Below are positions 7,562 to 16,080 of a stretch of 52,140 bases of DNA, one piece after another. Source of the DNA: Deltaproteobacteria bacterium (GTDB lineage Bacteria > Myxococcota > JACRCW01); assembly GCA_016218805.1 (NCBI GenBank), contig JACRCW010000101.1, positions 1 through 52,140 of the forward strand, written 5' to 3'. Position 1 is the stretch's first letter. Every line of letters starts with the position of its first letter. The notes under the pieces were generated by a model. The model did not search any database. It was not told the origin of the DNA and saw nothing but the letters and a program-made list of their open reading frames with translations. Position numbers and translations under genes: made by a program.

Positions 7562-10500
7562 TCACGTGCGCGTCTCAGCCAGGCGCGTGGTCAGCCGCTG
7601 GATGCGCTCGGTCTTGTCCTTGATCTCGCGCGCCTGGCGGTCCGCCCGCTCCTTGAGCTCCTCCACCTGGCGCCGCAACTCCTCCACGTCCGGCGGGAGC
7701 GGTGCAGCGGGGGAGGGCGCTGCCGCCTGCGCCGCGGTGGCCTTGAGCGCCTCCAACTCGCGCACGGTGGTGGACATGGAGGCGCGCGCCCGTTCCAGTT
7801 CCTTCTTCAGCTCCGCCGCCTCCGTCCAGGCCTGGTCCGCGGTCTGCGCGCGGATGCGCAGCTGGTCCGCGTCCGTCAGCACCGGCACGGGGCCGTCCAC
7901 GTGCGCCAGCTTGGCGCGCAGCTGGGACATCTGCTGGTTGATGGTGACCAGCTCCGCGCGCAGCGAGATGACCTGGGTATCCCGGTCCTTCAGCTCGCGC
8001 GCCAGCGTGGTCAGCGAATCCGTGGTCGTCACCGGGCCACCGCCGCGGGCGGGCTCGGATTCCAGTGTGCGGATGCGCTCCTTGAGATCCTTGGCCTCGC
8101 GCGCGCTCTCGTCTGACTTCCGCCCGGCCTGCTCCAGCCGCGCCCGGGTCCGCGCGAGTTCATCCTGCAGCGCCTGGTTCTGCTCGCCCGCCGCCTTCAG
8201 CGTGGCGGCCAGGGCGCCCTGGGCGTTGAGCAGCTCCGCGTCCCGCTCCTGCAACTGTGTCTGCAGGGCGGTGGACCGGGCGCGCTCGGCGTCCAGCCCG
8301 GCGTCTGTGCCGGGGGCGGCGGCGGCGGCAGCGCGCCCCGCCAGCGCAACATCCAGCTCCACCTGCAGGTGGGCCAGCTGCCCCTGTGCGGCCGCCAACT
8401 CGGCGCGGGCCTGCGTCAGGCGCGCCTCAGCGTCGTCAGCGGTGCGGGTCGCCCGCAGGATGGACTCGTCCCGTTCGGCGGCCACCGTCGTCAGCTGGGC
8501 CTGCAGGCGGGTGCACTCGGCCTCCAGGTCCCCTGCGCGTGTCTGCAACACCGCGCCGGCGGCCGCGCGGGCCTCTGCGGCCTCGGCCCGGGCGTGGGCC
8601 GCGGCGGCCTCTTGCTGCGCGCGCGCCAGCTCGCTCTCCAGCGTGGTGGTCCGTGCGCCGGCCTCAGCCGCGTCGTGCAGGCGGGCGTCGGCGGCGGCGG
8701 CCAGCGCGCGCGCCTCGGCCAGGTCCGCGCGGACGCGCGCCATGTCGGTCTCCAGGGCGGCGGCGCGCACGCGGGTGGCTTCCAGCTCCGCGTCCGCGGA
8801 GCGCCGCGCGGTCACCAGTTCCTCCTGGAGACGCGCCGCCCGCTCACGGGCCTCGGTGGCGGCCTGGTCCAGCTCTGCGGCGCGGCGCGCCGCTTCCTCG
8901 CGCTCGGTGGCGGCATGGGCGCGCAGGGTGGCCAGCGCCTCCAACTGGGCCGCGGCGTGCAGTGACGCCTCCTGTTCGGCCGCCGCGGCGGACTGGCGCA
9001 GCCGCGCAAATTCCACCTCCGCCTGCTGCCGGGCCGCATGGGCCTCCGCGGTCTCCGCGCGCGCGCGCTCCACTTCCGCGCGGTCCAGCTGATAGGCCAC
9101 CTCGGCATCGCCGTGGCGCGAGCGCTCCTCCTCCAGCAGGCGGCGCGCATCTTCCAGCTCGGCGTGCGTGGCCTGCGCGCGCGCCAGGGCCTGGGCGGTC
9201 TGGGCGCGCGCCTCGTCCAGGGTGCCACGCAGGGTGCGGGTGTCGTCGGTTGCCTGGGCCAGCCCGCCGCGCGCGGCGTCCAACTCCTGTTGCAGGGCGG
9301 CGGCGTGCTGGCGCGCCCGGTCCGACTCGGCGGACCAGCCCGCCGCGTGTTCCCGCGCCTCCTCCAACGCCGCGCGGGCATGGTCGGCGTCGTTGGCGGA
9401 GCGGCGCGCCTGTTCCTGCGCCTCCTCCAGGGCGGCGCGCACGTGGTCGGCGTCGTTGGCGGAGCGGCGCGCCTGCTCCTGCGCTTCCTCCAGCGCGGCG
9501 CGGACATGGTCGGCGTCGTTGGCGGAGCGGTGTGCCTGCTCCTGCGCCTCTTCCAGGGCGGCGCGGACATGGTCGGCGTCGTTGGCGGAGCGGCGTGCCT
9601 GCTCCTGCGCCTCTTCCAGGGCGGCGCGGACATGGTCGGCGTCGTTGGCAGAGCGCTGTGCCTGCTCCTGCGTTTCCTCCAGGGCGGCGCGGACATGGTC
9701 GGCGTCGTTGGCGGAGCGGCGGGCCTGCTCCTGCGTTTCCTCCAGGGCGGCGCGGACATGGTCGGCGTCGTTGGCGGAGCGGCGGGCCTGTTCCTGGGCT
9801 TCCTCCAGGGCGGCGCGGGCATGGTCGGCGTCGTTGGCGGCACGCCGGGCCTGTTCCTGCGCTTCCTCCAGCACGCTGCGCAGGTGCTCCACCTCGCTGG
9901 CGCGGCGCGCCAGCTCGTCGCGGGCCTGGTCACCCTGTTGTGACACCTGGCGGGCCGAATCCAGCTCGCCACCCAGCCGTTCCACCTCGGTGCGCAGGCG
10001 CGCAGCTTCCTCCTGGGCCTCCTGCGCGTCCTGCCGCGACAGGGCGAGCTGCTCGGTCATGGCGCCCAGGCGCTGGCCCGCCTTGCGGTTGTCCTCGTGC
10101 TGCTGGGTCCCCAGCTGGTCCACCTGCACGCGCAGCCCGGCCACCTCGGACTCCAGGGTGTCCGCGCGGCGCGCCCGCTCATCAGCCGCCGCCAGGCGCG
10201 CCTCCAGCTGCGCGGTCCGCGCGCGCTGGGCGGCCAGCTCCTCCTCCAACTGGGCCGCCCGCTGCGCCTGCTCCGCGGCGCCGCCCGCCTGGGACTCCAG
10301 GGCGCGCGCGCGCTCCAGCGCGGCCTTCAGGTCCTCGCCCAGGACCTGTTCCACGTCCACGGCCCGCTGCGCCGCCTCCGCGCGCGCGGCCTGGGCGTCC
10401 GCCAGGGCGCGCTCCGCCTCCACCAGCCTGGCGCGGACCCGGCCCACCTCGTCCTCGGCGCGTGCGCGCTGCTCGCGCGCCAGGAACGTCTCCCGCGCGG

Positions 10501-13225
10501 CGTCTTCCGCGCGCGTGGTGGCGGCCTCCAGCGCGCTGCGCGCCTGTCCCAGGTCGGATGCCCCCGCGCGCCCCTCGCGCACCGCCGCGGCCAGCTCCGC
10601 CTCCAGGCGGGGCAGGTCAGCCAGGCGCTGCTCCGCGGTCTGCTGGCTGGCGCGCGCCCCGGCCGCCTCCGCCTCCACCAGTGCCAGCTGCCCGCGCAGC
10701 TTCTCCAGCTGTTCGGCCAGGTCCGCCGCGGTCCGCCGCGCCGCCTCCGCCTCCGTGTGCTCCTGGCGCAACTCCTCCTTCACCGCACCAAACTGGTTCT
10801 TCAGCAGCTCAATCTCGCCCGCCGCCGCGGCCGTGGCCTCCCGCACGGAGGCCCGGGCCTGCTCCTGCGTGGACTCCGCGGCTTCGCGCAGGCGCGCGGC
10901 CGCCTCCTCCTCGTGCGCCAGCCGCTCCTGCAGCTGCGCCACGCGCGCGCTGGACGCCTGCAGCTTGATGGCCAGCTCGCGGCGGCCCTCCTCCTCCTCC
11001 TCCAGGCGTGTTGCCGCCTCGCGGCGCGTGCGCTCCGCCTCGGCCCGCGCGGCTTCCAGCGCCCGCTCGCTCTCCGCCAGGCGCGCGTTGGCGGACGCCA
11101 GCGCGTCCGACCGGCGCGCCACGTCCTCCTCCAGCATGGAGAACGCGCTCTGCCGGGAGCGGAACTCGGCCCGCAGCGCGCTGAGTTCAGACTCCAGGGC
11201 GGCCCGCTGCGCCTCCAGGGTGTCCGCCTTCTGCTGCAGCTCGCGCGCCGCCGTCTGCGCCGTCGCCAGTTCGCGTTCGCGCTGGGACAGCTCCTCGCGC
11301 AGCGCGCCGTTCTCGCGGGCGCGCTCCAGCATCTTGTCGCGCACGCCGCGGCCCCGCGCTTCGGACTCCTCCAGCTGTTGTTGCGCGGCGGCCACCTGCA
11401 GGGACAGCGCCTCCTGCTGGCCGCGCAGCACGTCGCGCTCGCGTTCCGCGTTGGAGATCTGCGCGCTGGCGGCGTCCATCATGGACAGCACCTGGCGCGC
11501 GCGGTCTTCCAGCTGCACCACCTGCCGCTGCAGCGCGTGCCGCTGTTCCACCACCTCCGCCAGCGCCCGCTGCGAATCCGTGCGCGACGCCTCCATGGCC
11601 GCGCGCTCCTGCGCCAGCGCCTCCAGCCGCGTGCGGGCCTGGTCCAGCTCCGCGTTCACCGCCGTCCACGCCTCGCGCGGGAGCCGCTGTTCCAGCTCGC
11701 GCGTGAGCCGCTGCACGTCCTTCTCCGCCTTGGCCAGGGCGCTCTCCGAGCTGTCCAGCCGGGCGCGCAGGCCGGCCACCTCGTCCAGCAGCCGCGCGTT
11801 CTCCCCGGCCACGCGCTCCAGCTCCGTGCGCCGCACCTCCAGCTCCGCGCGCGCCTCCGCCTGGCCGCGTGCCGCGCCCTCCAACTCGGACCGGACCGCT
11901 CCCAGCGCCGCCGCCTGCGCGCTGCTGCGCTGGCCCGCCTGGTCAGCCAGCTGCATGAGCTCAGAAACCTGTGCCTGCAGGGCGCTGCGCACCGTGTCGG
12001 CCGCGCGCAGCCCCGCCGCGGCAGACTCCAGCTCCAACGCCAGCCGCGTGCGCGCCGCTTCGGAGGCGGCCACCTCCGCGCGCAGCTTCTCCAGCTGGTT
12101 CTGCATGGTGCCGGAGCGGCCCTCGGCCATCTCGTGCGCCATGCGGGACAGGTCCAGGTCCGCGCGGATCTTCTGCAGCTCCTGGTGCGCGTGCCGGTGC
12201 GTCTCCCGCTCCTGCAGCAGCGCCGCCGCCGTGGCGCGTCCCTCCTCCACGGCCTTCTCCAGCGCCGCCACGCGGGCATCCCGTGCGCGCAGCTCCGTTT
12301 CCAACCCGGCCGCCTGCGCCTGCAGCGCCGCGTGCGCCACCCGCGCCGCTTCGCCTGCCTCCGCCTGCAGGATGATTTCGTCGCGCAGCAGCGGGAGCTT
12401 CTCCGCCACGGTGGTGAGCGCACGGTCACGGTCGGCCAGGGCGGAACGGATCCGGGCCACCTCCGCCTGGGCGCCCCGTTCCTGTTCGCCCGCCTGCTCG
12501 CGCAGGGCGTCCACGCGGTCCAGCAGCACGGCGGCCAGCTCACCAAAGGGCAGCTGCACCAGGGTCAGCTCGCCCGCGTCCGGGAGCGTGGCGCCGGCCA
12601 GGAACAGGTAATGCGCCACCGGTTCCGCCTGCCCGTCCATCAGCCCGGTGTCCAGCGCCACCGCCGGCTCTTCCGTTGTGGAGAACGGCGTGAACGAAAA
12701 CCCCAGCAGCGGCGCCTGCCCGTACACCGCCACCTGGGCAAACGCGCCGGACAGGTGCTGCACCATGTCCGCGTAGGAGGACTCTGCCGCCGGTTCGTCA
12801 TCCAGCAGCAGGCCGGGTGAGGTCCCCTCCGGGTTGAGCACGGAGGTCACCAGGAACCCCTGCTGCCCCAGGATCCGCGCGTACTCGTCCAGGCGCCAGG
12901 TTTCCCCGCGCTGCAGCGCGCCCGGCAGCGCAAAGTCAAGGATCACGTCAAACGCGCCGTCATCCGCGGGCACGCGGTTGCCGTCCGTCATGGCGCGGAA
13001 GTCCACCTTCTTGCTGCCCAACGTGCGGCGCGCTTCGGCCACCACCGCGGGGTCCACGTCCACGCCCACCACCCGCGTGGTCTCCATGCCCGCCACCAGC
13101 CGCACCACCGCGCCCCCGCCGGCGCCCAGCACCAGCACGCGGCGGCCCTTCAGCGCCGGCTCCAGGAAGCTGAGCCGGGGCAGCAGGTCCGCCAACGCCG
13201 CGTGATCCTGGAAAAGACGTTCCAT
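7562..13225 (-). CDS. Giant fusion: class I SAM-methyltransferase-like domain plus about 1500-residue coiled coil
   Basis: A 1887-residue protein. I chose the ATG at 13225 (MERLFQDHAAL) rather than the upstream in-frame start at 13252 because the fold begins there. Residues of about 25-190 carry a Rossmann methyltransferase core: motif I VLVLGAGGGA, an acidic loop GVDVDP, and DVILDFALPG. From about residue 240 to the end the protein is an almost uninterrupted heptad-rich coiled coil (Glu, Ala, Leu, Arg, Gln). It contains eight consecutive 21-residue repeats of LEEAQEQARRSANDADHVRAA type. No membrane segment is seen. Long coiled coils joined to a small signalling or enzyme domain recall myxobacterial AglZ and FrzS, but those use receiver domains; a methyltransferase head is different. 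Role unknown: scaffold, cytoskeletal or polar organiser are possibilities. Confidence 0.85.
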   Translation of the reverse strand: MERLFQDHAALADLLPRLSFLEPALKGRRVLVLGAGGGAVVRLVAGMETTRVVGVDVDPAVVAEARRTLGSKKVDFRAMTDGNRVPADDGAFDVILDFALPGALQRGETWRLDEYARILGQQGFLVTSVLNPEGTSPGLLLDDEPAAESSYADMVQHLSGAFAQVAVYGQAPLLGFSFTPFSTTEEPAVALDTGLMDGQAEPVAHYLFLAGATLPDAGELTLVQLPFGELAAVLLDRVDALREQAGEQERGAQAEVARIRSALADRDRALTTVAEKLPLLRDEIILQAEAGEAARVAHAALQAQAAGLETELRARDARVAALEKAVEEGRATAAALLQERETHRHAHQELQKIRADLDLSRMAHEMAEGRSGTMQNQLEKLRAEVAASEAARTRLALELESAAAGLRAADTVRSALQAQVSELMQLADQAGQRSSAQAAALGAVRSELEGAARGQAEARAELEVRRTELERVAGENARLLDEVAGLRARLDSSESALAKAEKDVQRLTRELEQRLPREAWTAVNAELDQARTRLEALAQERAAMEASRTDSQRALAEVVEQRHALQRQVVQLEDRARQVLSMMDAASAQISNAERERDVLRGQQEALSLQVAAAQQQLEESEARGRGVRDKMLERARENGALREELSQRERELATAQTAARELQQKADTLEAQRAALESELSALRAEFRSRQSAFSMLEEDVARRSDALASANARLAESERALEAARAEAERTRREAATRLEEEEEGRRELAIKLQASSARVAQLQERLAHEEEAAARLREAAESTQEQARASVREATAAAAGEIELLKNQFGAVKEELRQEHTEAEAARRTAADLAEQLEKLRGQLALVEAEAAGARASQQTAEQRLADLPRLEAELAAAVREGRAGASDLGQARSALEAATTRAEDAARETFLAREQRARAEDEVGRVRARLVEAERALADAQAARAEAAQRAVDVEQVLGEDLKAALERARALESQAGGAAEQAQRAAQLEEELAAQRARTAQLEARLAAADERARRADTLESEVAGLRVQVDQLGTQQHEDNRKAGQRLGAMTEQLALSRQDAQEAQEEAARLRTEVERLGGELDSARQVSQQGDQARDELARRASEVEHLRSVLEEAQEQARRAANDADHARAALEEAQEQARRSANDADHVRAALEETQEQARRSANDADHVRAALEETQEQAQRSANDADHVRAALEEAQEQARRSANDADHVRAALEEAQEQAHRSANDADHVRAALEEAQEQARRSANDADHVRAALEEAQEQARRSANDADHARAALEEAREHAAGWSAESDRARQHAAALQQELDAARGGLAQATDDTRTLRGTLDEARAQTAQALARAQATHAELEDARRLLEEERSRHGDAEVAYQLDRAEVERARAETAEAHAARQQAEVEFARLRQSAAAAEQEASLHAAAQLEALATLRAHAATEREEAARRAAELDQAATEARERAARLQEELVTARRSADAELEATRVRAAALETDMARVRADLAEARALAAAADARLHDAAEAGARTTTLESELARAQQEAAAAHARAEAAEARAAAGAVLQTRAGDLEAECTRLQAQLTTVAAERDESILRATRTADDAEARLTQARAELAAAQGQLAHLQVELDVALAGRAAAAAAPGTDAGLDAERARSTALQTQLQERDAELLNAQGALAATLKAAGEQNQALQDELARTRARLEQAGRKSDESAREAKDLKERIRTLESEPARGGGPVTTTDSLTTLARELKDRDTQVISLRAELVTINQQMSQLRAKLAHVDGPVPVLTDADQLRIRAQTADQAWTEAAELKKELERARASMSTTVRELEALKATAAQAAAPSPAAPLPPDVEELRRQVEELKERADRQAREIKDKTERIQRLTTRLAETRT
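9368..9871 (-). repeat. Eight 63-bp tandem repeats within the coiled-coil gene
   Basis: Eight contiguous units of exactly 63 bases (504 bases in total), each encoding 21 residues, that is, three heptads. Units differ by a few substitutions (Ala/Thr, Arg/Gln/His, Val/Ala). Copy number could change without altering frame or heptad register, so this is a candidate length-variable tract. The high similarity also makes it liable to assembly collapse. Confidence 0.95.
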
Positions 13226-13371
13226 GCACCGCCCACGTCGTGCACCGGGCATTCCCCCGGCGACGTTGTGGGACCGTAGGCCCCCTCATGACCCGCTTCA
13301 ACTTTCCGGCTCGCGGCTCCGCCGGATTCCGCTTGCCTCCGCTGTCCCACCTTGTCCTAGAAACGCTCCCC

Positions 13372-14787
13372 ATGGGCCACCTTGCTGACCGCCTGGAGAC
13401 GCGCGCCCCGCCCGCCGTGGCGGACCGCGCGTGGGAACTGCTGCGCCATCCCCACGTGCTGGGCTCCTTCCTCCAGCGCCAACTGCCGCCCTCCCAAACC
13501 GGCCGCTTTGCCCTGCCCCTTTCCGACGCTGACCCTGCGCCCCACCTGGTGGTGACGCCGGATGGCCGCGGCGTGACCTGCCTGGCGGCGGGCATGATCA
13601 CGGACAGTCCCCGTATCCCGTGGCCCCGCGTGGCGGCCTACCTGGACGCGCAGGCCCAGGACCTGCGCCAGCGCGTGGCCAGCGGGCGGCTGGCTGCGGA
13701 CGCGTCGCTGCATGAGAGCCTGGAGCGGTCCGTCCAGCGCGCCTACCGCATGACCCGCGCCGAGTTTGACCGCGTCCGCCTCCTGGCGCCGCTGCTGCAT
13801 GACCTGCTGAGAGAGATGCTGGACAAACAGCTCCGGCGCCTGGAGCGGGTGTCCAATGAGAGCCGGCGGCTGGCCCGCTACGCAGTGGACGCGCACGCGG
13901 ACGCCGAGTGGTCCCTGTACACCGCCGCCTGCACCATGCTGCTGGCCTGCGCCAATGAGCCCGGCGTGGAAATCCCCGCCGTCATGTCCATGAGCCCGCT
14001 GGATCCCCTGTTGAGCGGGCGCGGCCTGTGGGTCCTGGTGAACTGGCCGGAACGCACGCTGGCCCTGGCGGACCGCTGCCTGCGCGAAGACCGCCGGTCC
14101 TTCATGCCCTACCTCCGCGGCGCGTTGTCGTGCATCGGCTGGCGGTTCGCCTGGCACCGCCGGGCCGCGGAGCAGGCGCGTGCCACCATGCTTGCGGTGA
14201 CGCGCCAGGACTTCGTCACCCCCCCCGGCCTCACCCTGACGCGCCAGGACTGGCTGGAACAGGCGCTGGACGTGGCGCGGGATTCGGCCCGGGCGGGCCT
14301 GCCCCAGGATCCGCCGGCCCCCGCACCGCTGCGCAACGCAGAGGAACGGGACCTGCTCAAGGACCTGCAGCGCGCCGCCGCCGGTGACCCCGCCGTCCTG
14401 CGCGAACTTGACCGCCTGGACCCCGTGCGCGGCCTGTTCTCCGACCCGGTGGAACGCCGCTGGCCACCGCCGCACCTCCCAGCCGTGGTGGACCCCGCCG
14501 CGTTCTGGCAACGCCACATGCTCCACGCAACCGAGGAGTCGCCCTTCATGGAACTCAGCGTGGGGCTGTGGTGGTCCAACGCGTCCCTGGACGCGCTGGC
14601 TCCTCCCCCGGAACCAGACCCGTTGTGGTCCGCCGCGGACGGGCGCGCCTACGTCCGTGAAACGCTGGTCCGCAACCTGCGCGGCCCGCAGCCCCGTGAA
14701 CCCGATCGCGCCGCCCCCAAGCCCGGCCGCAATGAACCGTGTTCGTGCGGCAGCGGTAAGAAGTTCAAGCGCTGCTGCGGCGCGTGA
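13372..14787 (+). CDS. SEC-C motif protein, paralogue A
   Basis: A 471-residue protein ending in a zinc-binding SEC-C motif (PCSCGSGKKFKRCCG), the same motif that ends SecA and is thought to contact SecB or ribosomes. The start at 13372 (MGHLADRLE) is chosen because the paralogue at 16081 starts MGHAAHFLE; the open frame extends upstream to 13240 but has no ribosome-binding site. Shared features with the paralogue include PHLVVT-x2-G-x2-VTCL near residue 60, a (S/T)R-x-EF block near 125, and the SEC-C tail. The middle is all-helical. No enzyme motif is seen. It is divergent from the giant coiled-coil gene and followed by a nested inverted repeat. Family function unknown; a role in protein quality control or translation is inference. 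Confidence 0.8.
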   Translation: MGHLADRLETRAPPAVADRAWELLRHPHVLGSFLQRQLPPSQTGRFALPLSDADPAPHLVVTPDGRGVTCLAAGMITDSPRIPWPRVAAYLDAQAQDLRQRVASGRLAADASLHESLERSVQRAYRMTRAEFDRVRLLAPLLHDLLREMLDKQLRRLERVSNESRRLARYAVDAHADAEWSLYTAACTMLLACANEPGVEIPAVMSMSPLDPLLSGRGLWVLVNWPERTLALADRCLREDRRSFMPYLRGALSCIGWRFAWHRRAAEQARATMLAVTRQDFVTPPGLTLTRQDWLEQALDVARDSARAGLPQDPPAPAPLRNAEERDLLKDLQRAAAGDPAVLRELDRLDPVRGLFSDPVERRWPPPHLPAVVDPAAFWQRHMLHATEESPFMELSVGLWWSNASLDALAPPPEPDPLWSAADGRAYVRETLVRNLRGPQPREPDRAAPKPGRNEPCSCGSGKKFKRCCGA

Positions 14788-14796
14788 GGATGTGCG

Positions 14797-14907
14797 GCGG
14801 ATCCCATCCTGAGCAAGACGGTGAGGCGGGTACGCATGCACGCAGAACGTGCATGCAGTCCGGACGGGGCATTCGTGGCGCAGATGCCGGCTCAGGATGG
14901 GAGCCGC
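14797..14907. repeat. Nested inverted repeat after the SEC-C gene
   Basis: The outer arms, 14797-14814 and 14890-14907, pair over 18 positions with a single A/G mismatch; the core is TCCCATCCTGAGC against GCTCAGGATGGGA. Inside lies a second perfect 9-bp stem, GCATGCACG (14834-14842) and CGTGCATGC (14848-14856), with a 5-base loop CAGAA. The element starts 9 bases after the stop codon and occupies most of the first half of the intergenic gap. It could be a long structured 3' UTR or terminator, a small RNA, or a MITE/REP-like unit. No T-tract follows. Confidence 0.85.
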
Positions 14908-14968
14908 TCGCAACTGCACCGGGAGCACCAGACTCCTGCCGAGCCCGTCGCGCGGTCCGGGACGGCCA

Positions 14969-15034
14969 TTGACAGCCCGTTGAAAGCTATGGTTTTCACG
15001 GCGGCAACAAAACAACGCAAAGGAGGGGTTTCCC
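14969..15034 (+). promoter_or_regulatory. Probable promoter and strong Shine-Dalgarno for the 15035 gene
   Basis: A perfect -35 hexamer TTGACA (14969-14974) is followed 18 bases later by only a weak -10 candidate (TTTTCA, 14993-14998). The leader is markedly more A/T-rich than its surroundings. A consensus AGGAGG at 15021-15026 sits 8 bases before the ATG at 15035, so strong translation initiation is expected. Confidence 0.45.
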
Positions 15035-15778
15035 ATGCCCAACGGCACCCATCTCACCATTGACGAAATGGAACGCGTCATTGACGACCTGCTCGCCCGG
15101 CGCTCCCCGGCGCTGGCCCGGTTGAGCGCGGGCGGCATCTACCGCGCGCTGCTGGAGAAGAAGCAGGCGGAACTCAAGGCGCTGCCACCCGCGCTGCGCG
15201 GCCTGCCGCGCGCCGAACAACTCCGGCTGTTGGACGTGGACCACGACCGCTGCATCCGGGCCATCAACTACCTGCGCGAGGCCCTGGAGGCCTGGCCCTA
15301 CGCCACCCCCGCCATGCGGGCCGCCAGCGCCACCCTGGTCACTCACTTCATCACCGGCCCCGGGATGACCCAGAAGCCGTACGGCGTGCAGTCCCGCGTT
15401 GCCGCGGAAGCCGAACCCAAGCTCACCACCCACGGCCCCGCATTGGCCGCCGTGCCCACGCCGGACGGCGCCAACCTGAAGGTGTGGGTGGAGAAGTATG
15501 TGGCGGCGGGCAAGGCGCTGGGCAGCTCGCATTCGGGCCGCGCGGATGACCTGGCGGGGCGCGGGGACGGCGCCGCGGCCGCCCCACTGCGCGGCGCGCT
15601 GATTGGCATCTTTGTTGACCTGCGCACGGCCATCGCGCGTGAGCTTGAGGTCAACGCCGCACTCCCGCGCAGCCTGGAAGATGACGTCCTGGGCTACCTG
15701 GACGAATTGGAGCGCCTGGCCCTGGCCCGCGCCGCTGGCCCCACCGCCGCTCCGCCGGCCGGACCGGGCCCGGTCTGA
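15035..15778 (+). CDS. Conserved-looking protein of unknown function between SEC-C paralogues
   Basis: A 247-residue protein with an excellent ribosome-binding site (AGGAGG). It is largely helical and soluble with no signal peptide, membrane segment or recognised motif. Segments such as EMERVIDDLLARRSPALARL, LRLLDVDHDRCIRAINYLRE and IARELEVNAALPRSLEDDV look like packed amphipathic helices. The C-terminus is Pro/Ala-rich. It sits between two SEC-C paralogues on the same strand, so a shared process is plausible but unproven. Confidence 0.65.
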   Translation: MPNGTHLTIDEMERVIDDLLARRSPALARLSAGGIYRALLEKKQAELKALPPALRGLPRAEQLRLLDVDHDRCIRAINYLREALEAWPYATPAMRAASATLVTHFITGPGMTQKPYGVQSRVAAEAEPKLTTHGPALAAVPTPDGANLKVWVEKYVAAGKALGSSHSGRADDLAGRGDGAAAAPLRGALIGIFVDLRTAIARELEVNAALPRSLEDDVLGYLDELERLALARAAGPTAAPPAGPGPV

Positions 15779-15805
15779 CCCCCGTCACAAAACCCGGTTG
15801 CAGCC

Positions 15806-16019
15806 GCCTTGGGCGTACCCCCGGGGTATGGGCTGGGCGGTTTCGGCCGTCTTGGGGGTGCCCCTGGGGTATGTGCCGGGCGGTTTCAACCGTCTTGGCG
15901 GTACCCCCGGGATAGGGGCCGGGCGGTTTCAACCGCCATGGAGTATCCCCGGGGTATGAGCTGGGCGGTGTCATCCGGCCTGGAGGTACCCCCTGGGTAT
16001 GGGCCGGGCGGTTACAACC
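15806..16019. repeat. Five 43-bp tandem direct repeats with internal dyads
   Basis: Units run 15806-15848, 15849-15891, 15892-15934, 15935-15976 (42 bp, one deletion) and 15977-16019. The consensus holds GTACCCCCGGGGTATG, a near-perfect dyad, then GGCCGGGCGG, then a second dyad of GGTTTCAACC type that in unit 3 extends to seven-base arms. A partial copy (GGTTGCAGCC) precedes unit 1 and the start of another follows unit 5. The 43-bp period is not a multiple of three and no frame is supported, so this is not a coding repeat. It is about four helical turns, which would put each dyad on the same DNA face. There are no spacers, so it is not CRISPR. It lies 61 bases upstream of the second SEC-C gene. 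Confidence 0.9.
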
Positions 16020-16080
16020 GGGCGGTCACCCGCCACGTACGTGATTTCATGCGGCACTTGCCGGAGTGGGAGGAACGCGC

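Noticed and set aside
8257..12611. Very long plus-strand open frames antisense to the giant coiled-coil gene, including one of more than 1100 codons
   Set aside because: They are Arg/Ala/Ser- or Pro-rich shadows created by high GC and heptad codon use. The minus-strand frame has a recognisable methyltransferase core and coiled coil.
13240..13371. Longer start for the first SEC-C protein
   Set aside because: The paralogue begins at the equivalent of 13372 (MGH), and the extension has no ribosome-binding site or shared residues.
15806..16019. CRISPR array
   Set aside because: The 43-bp units are directly contiguous with no unique spacers, and no cas genes are nearby.
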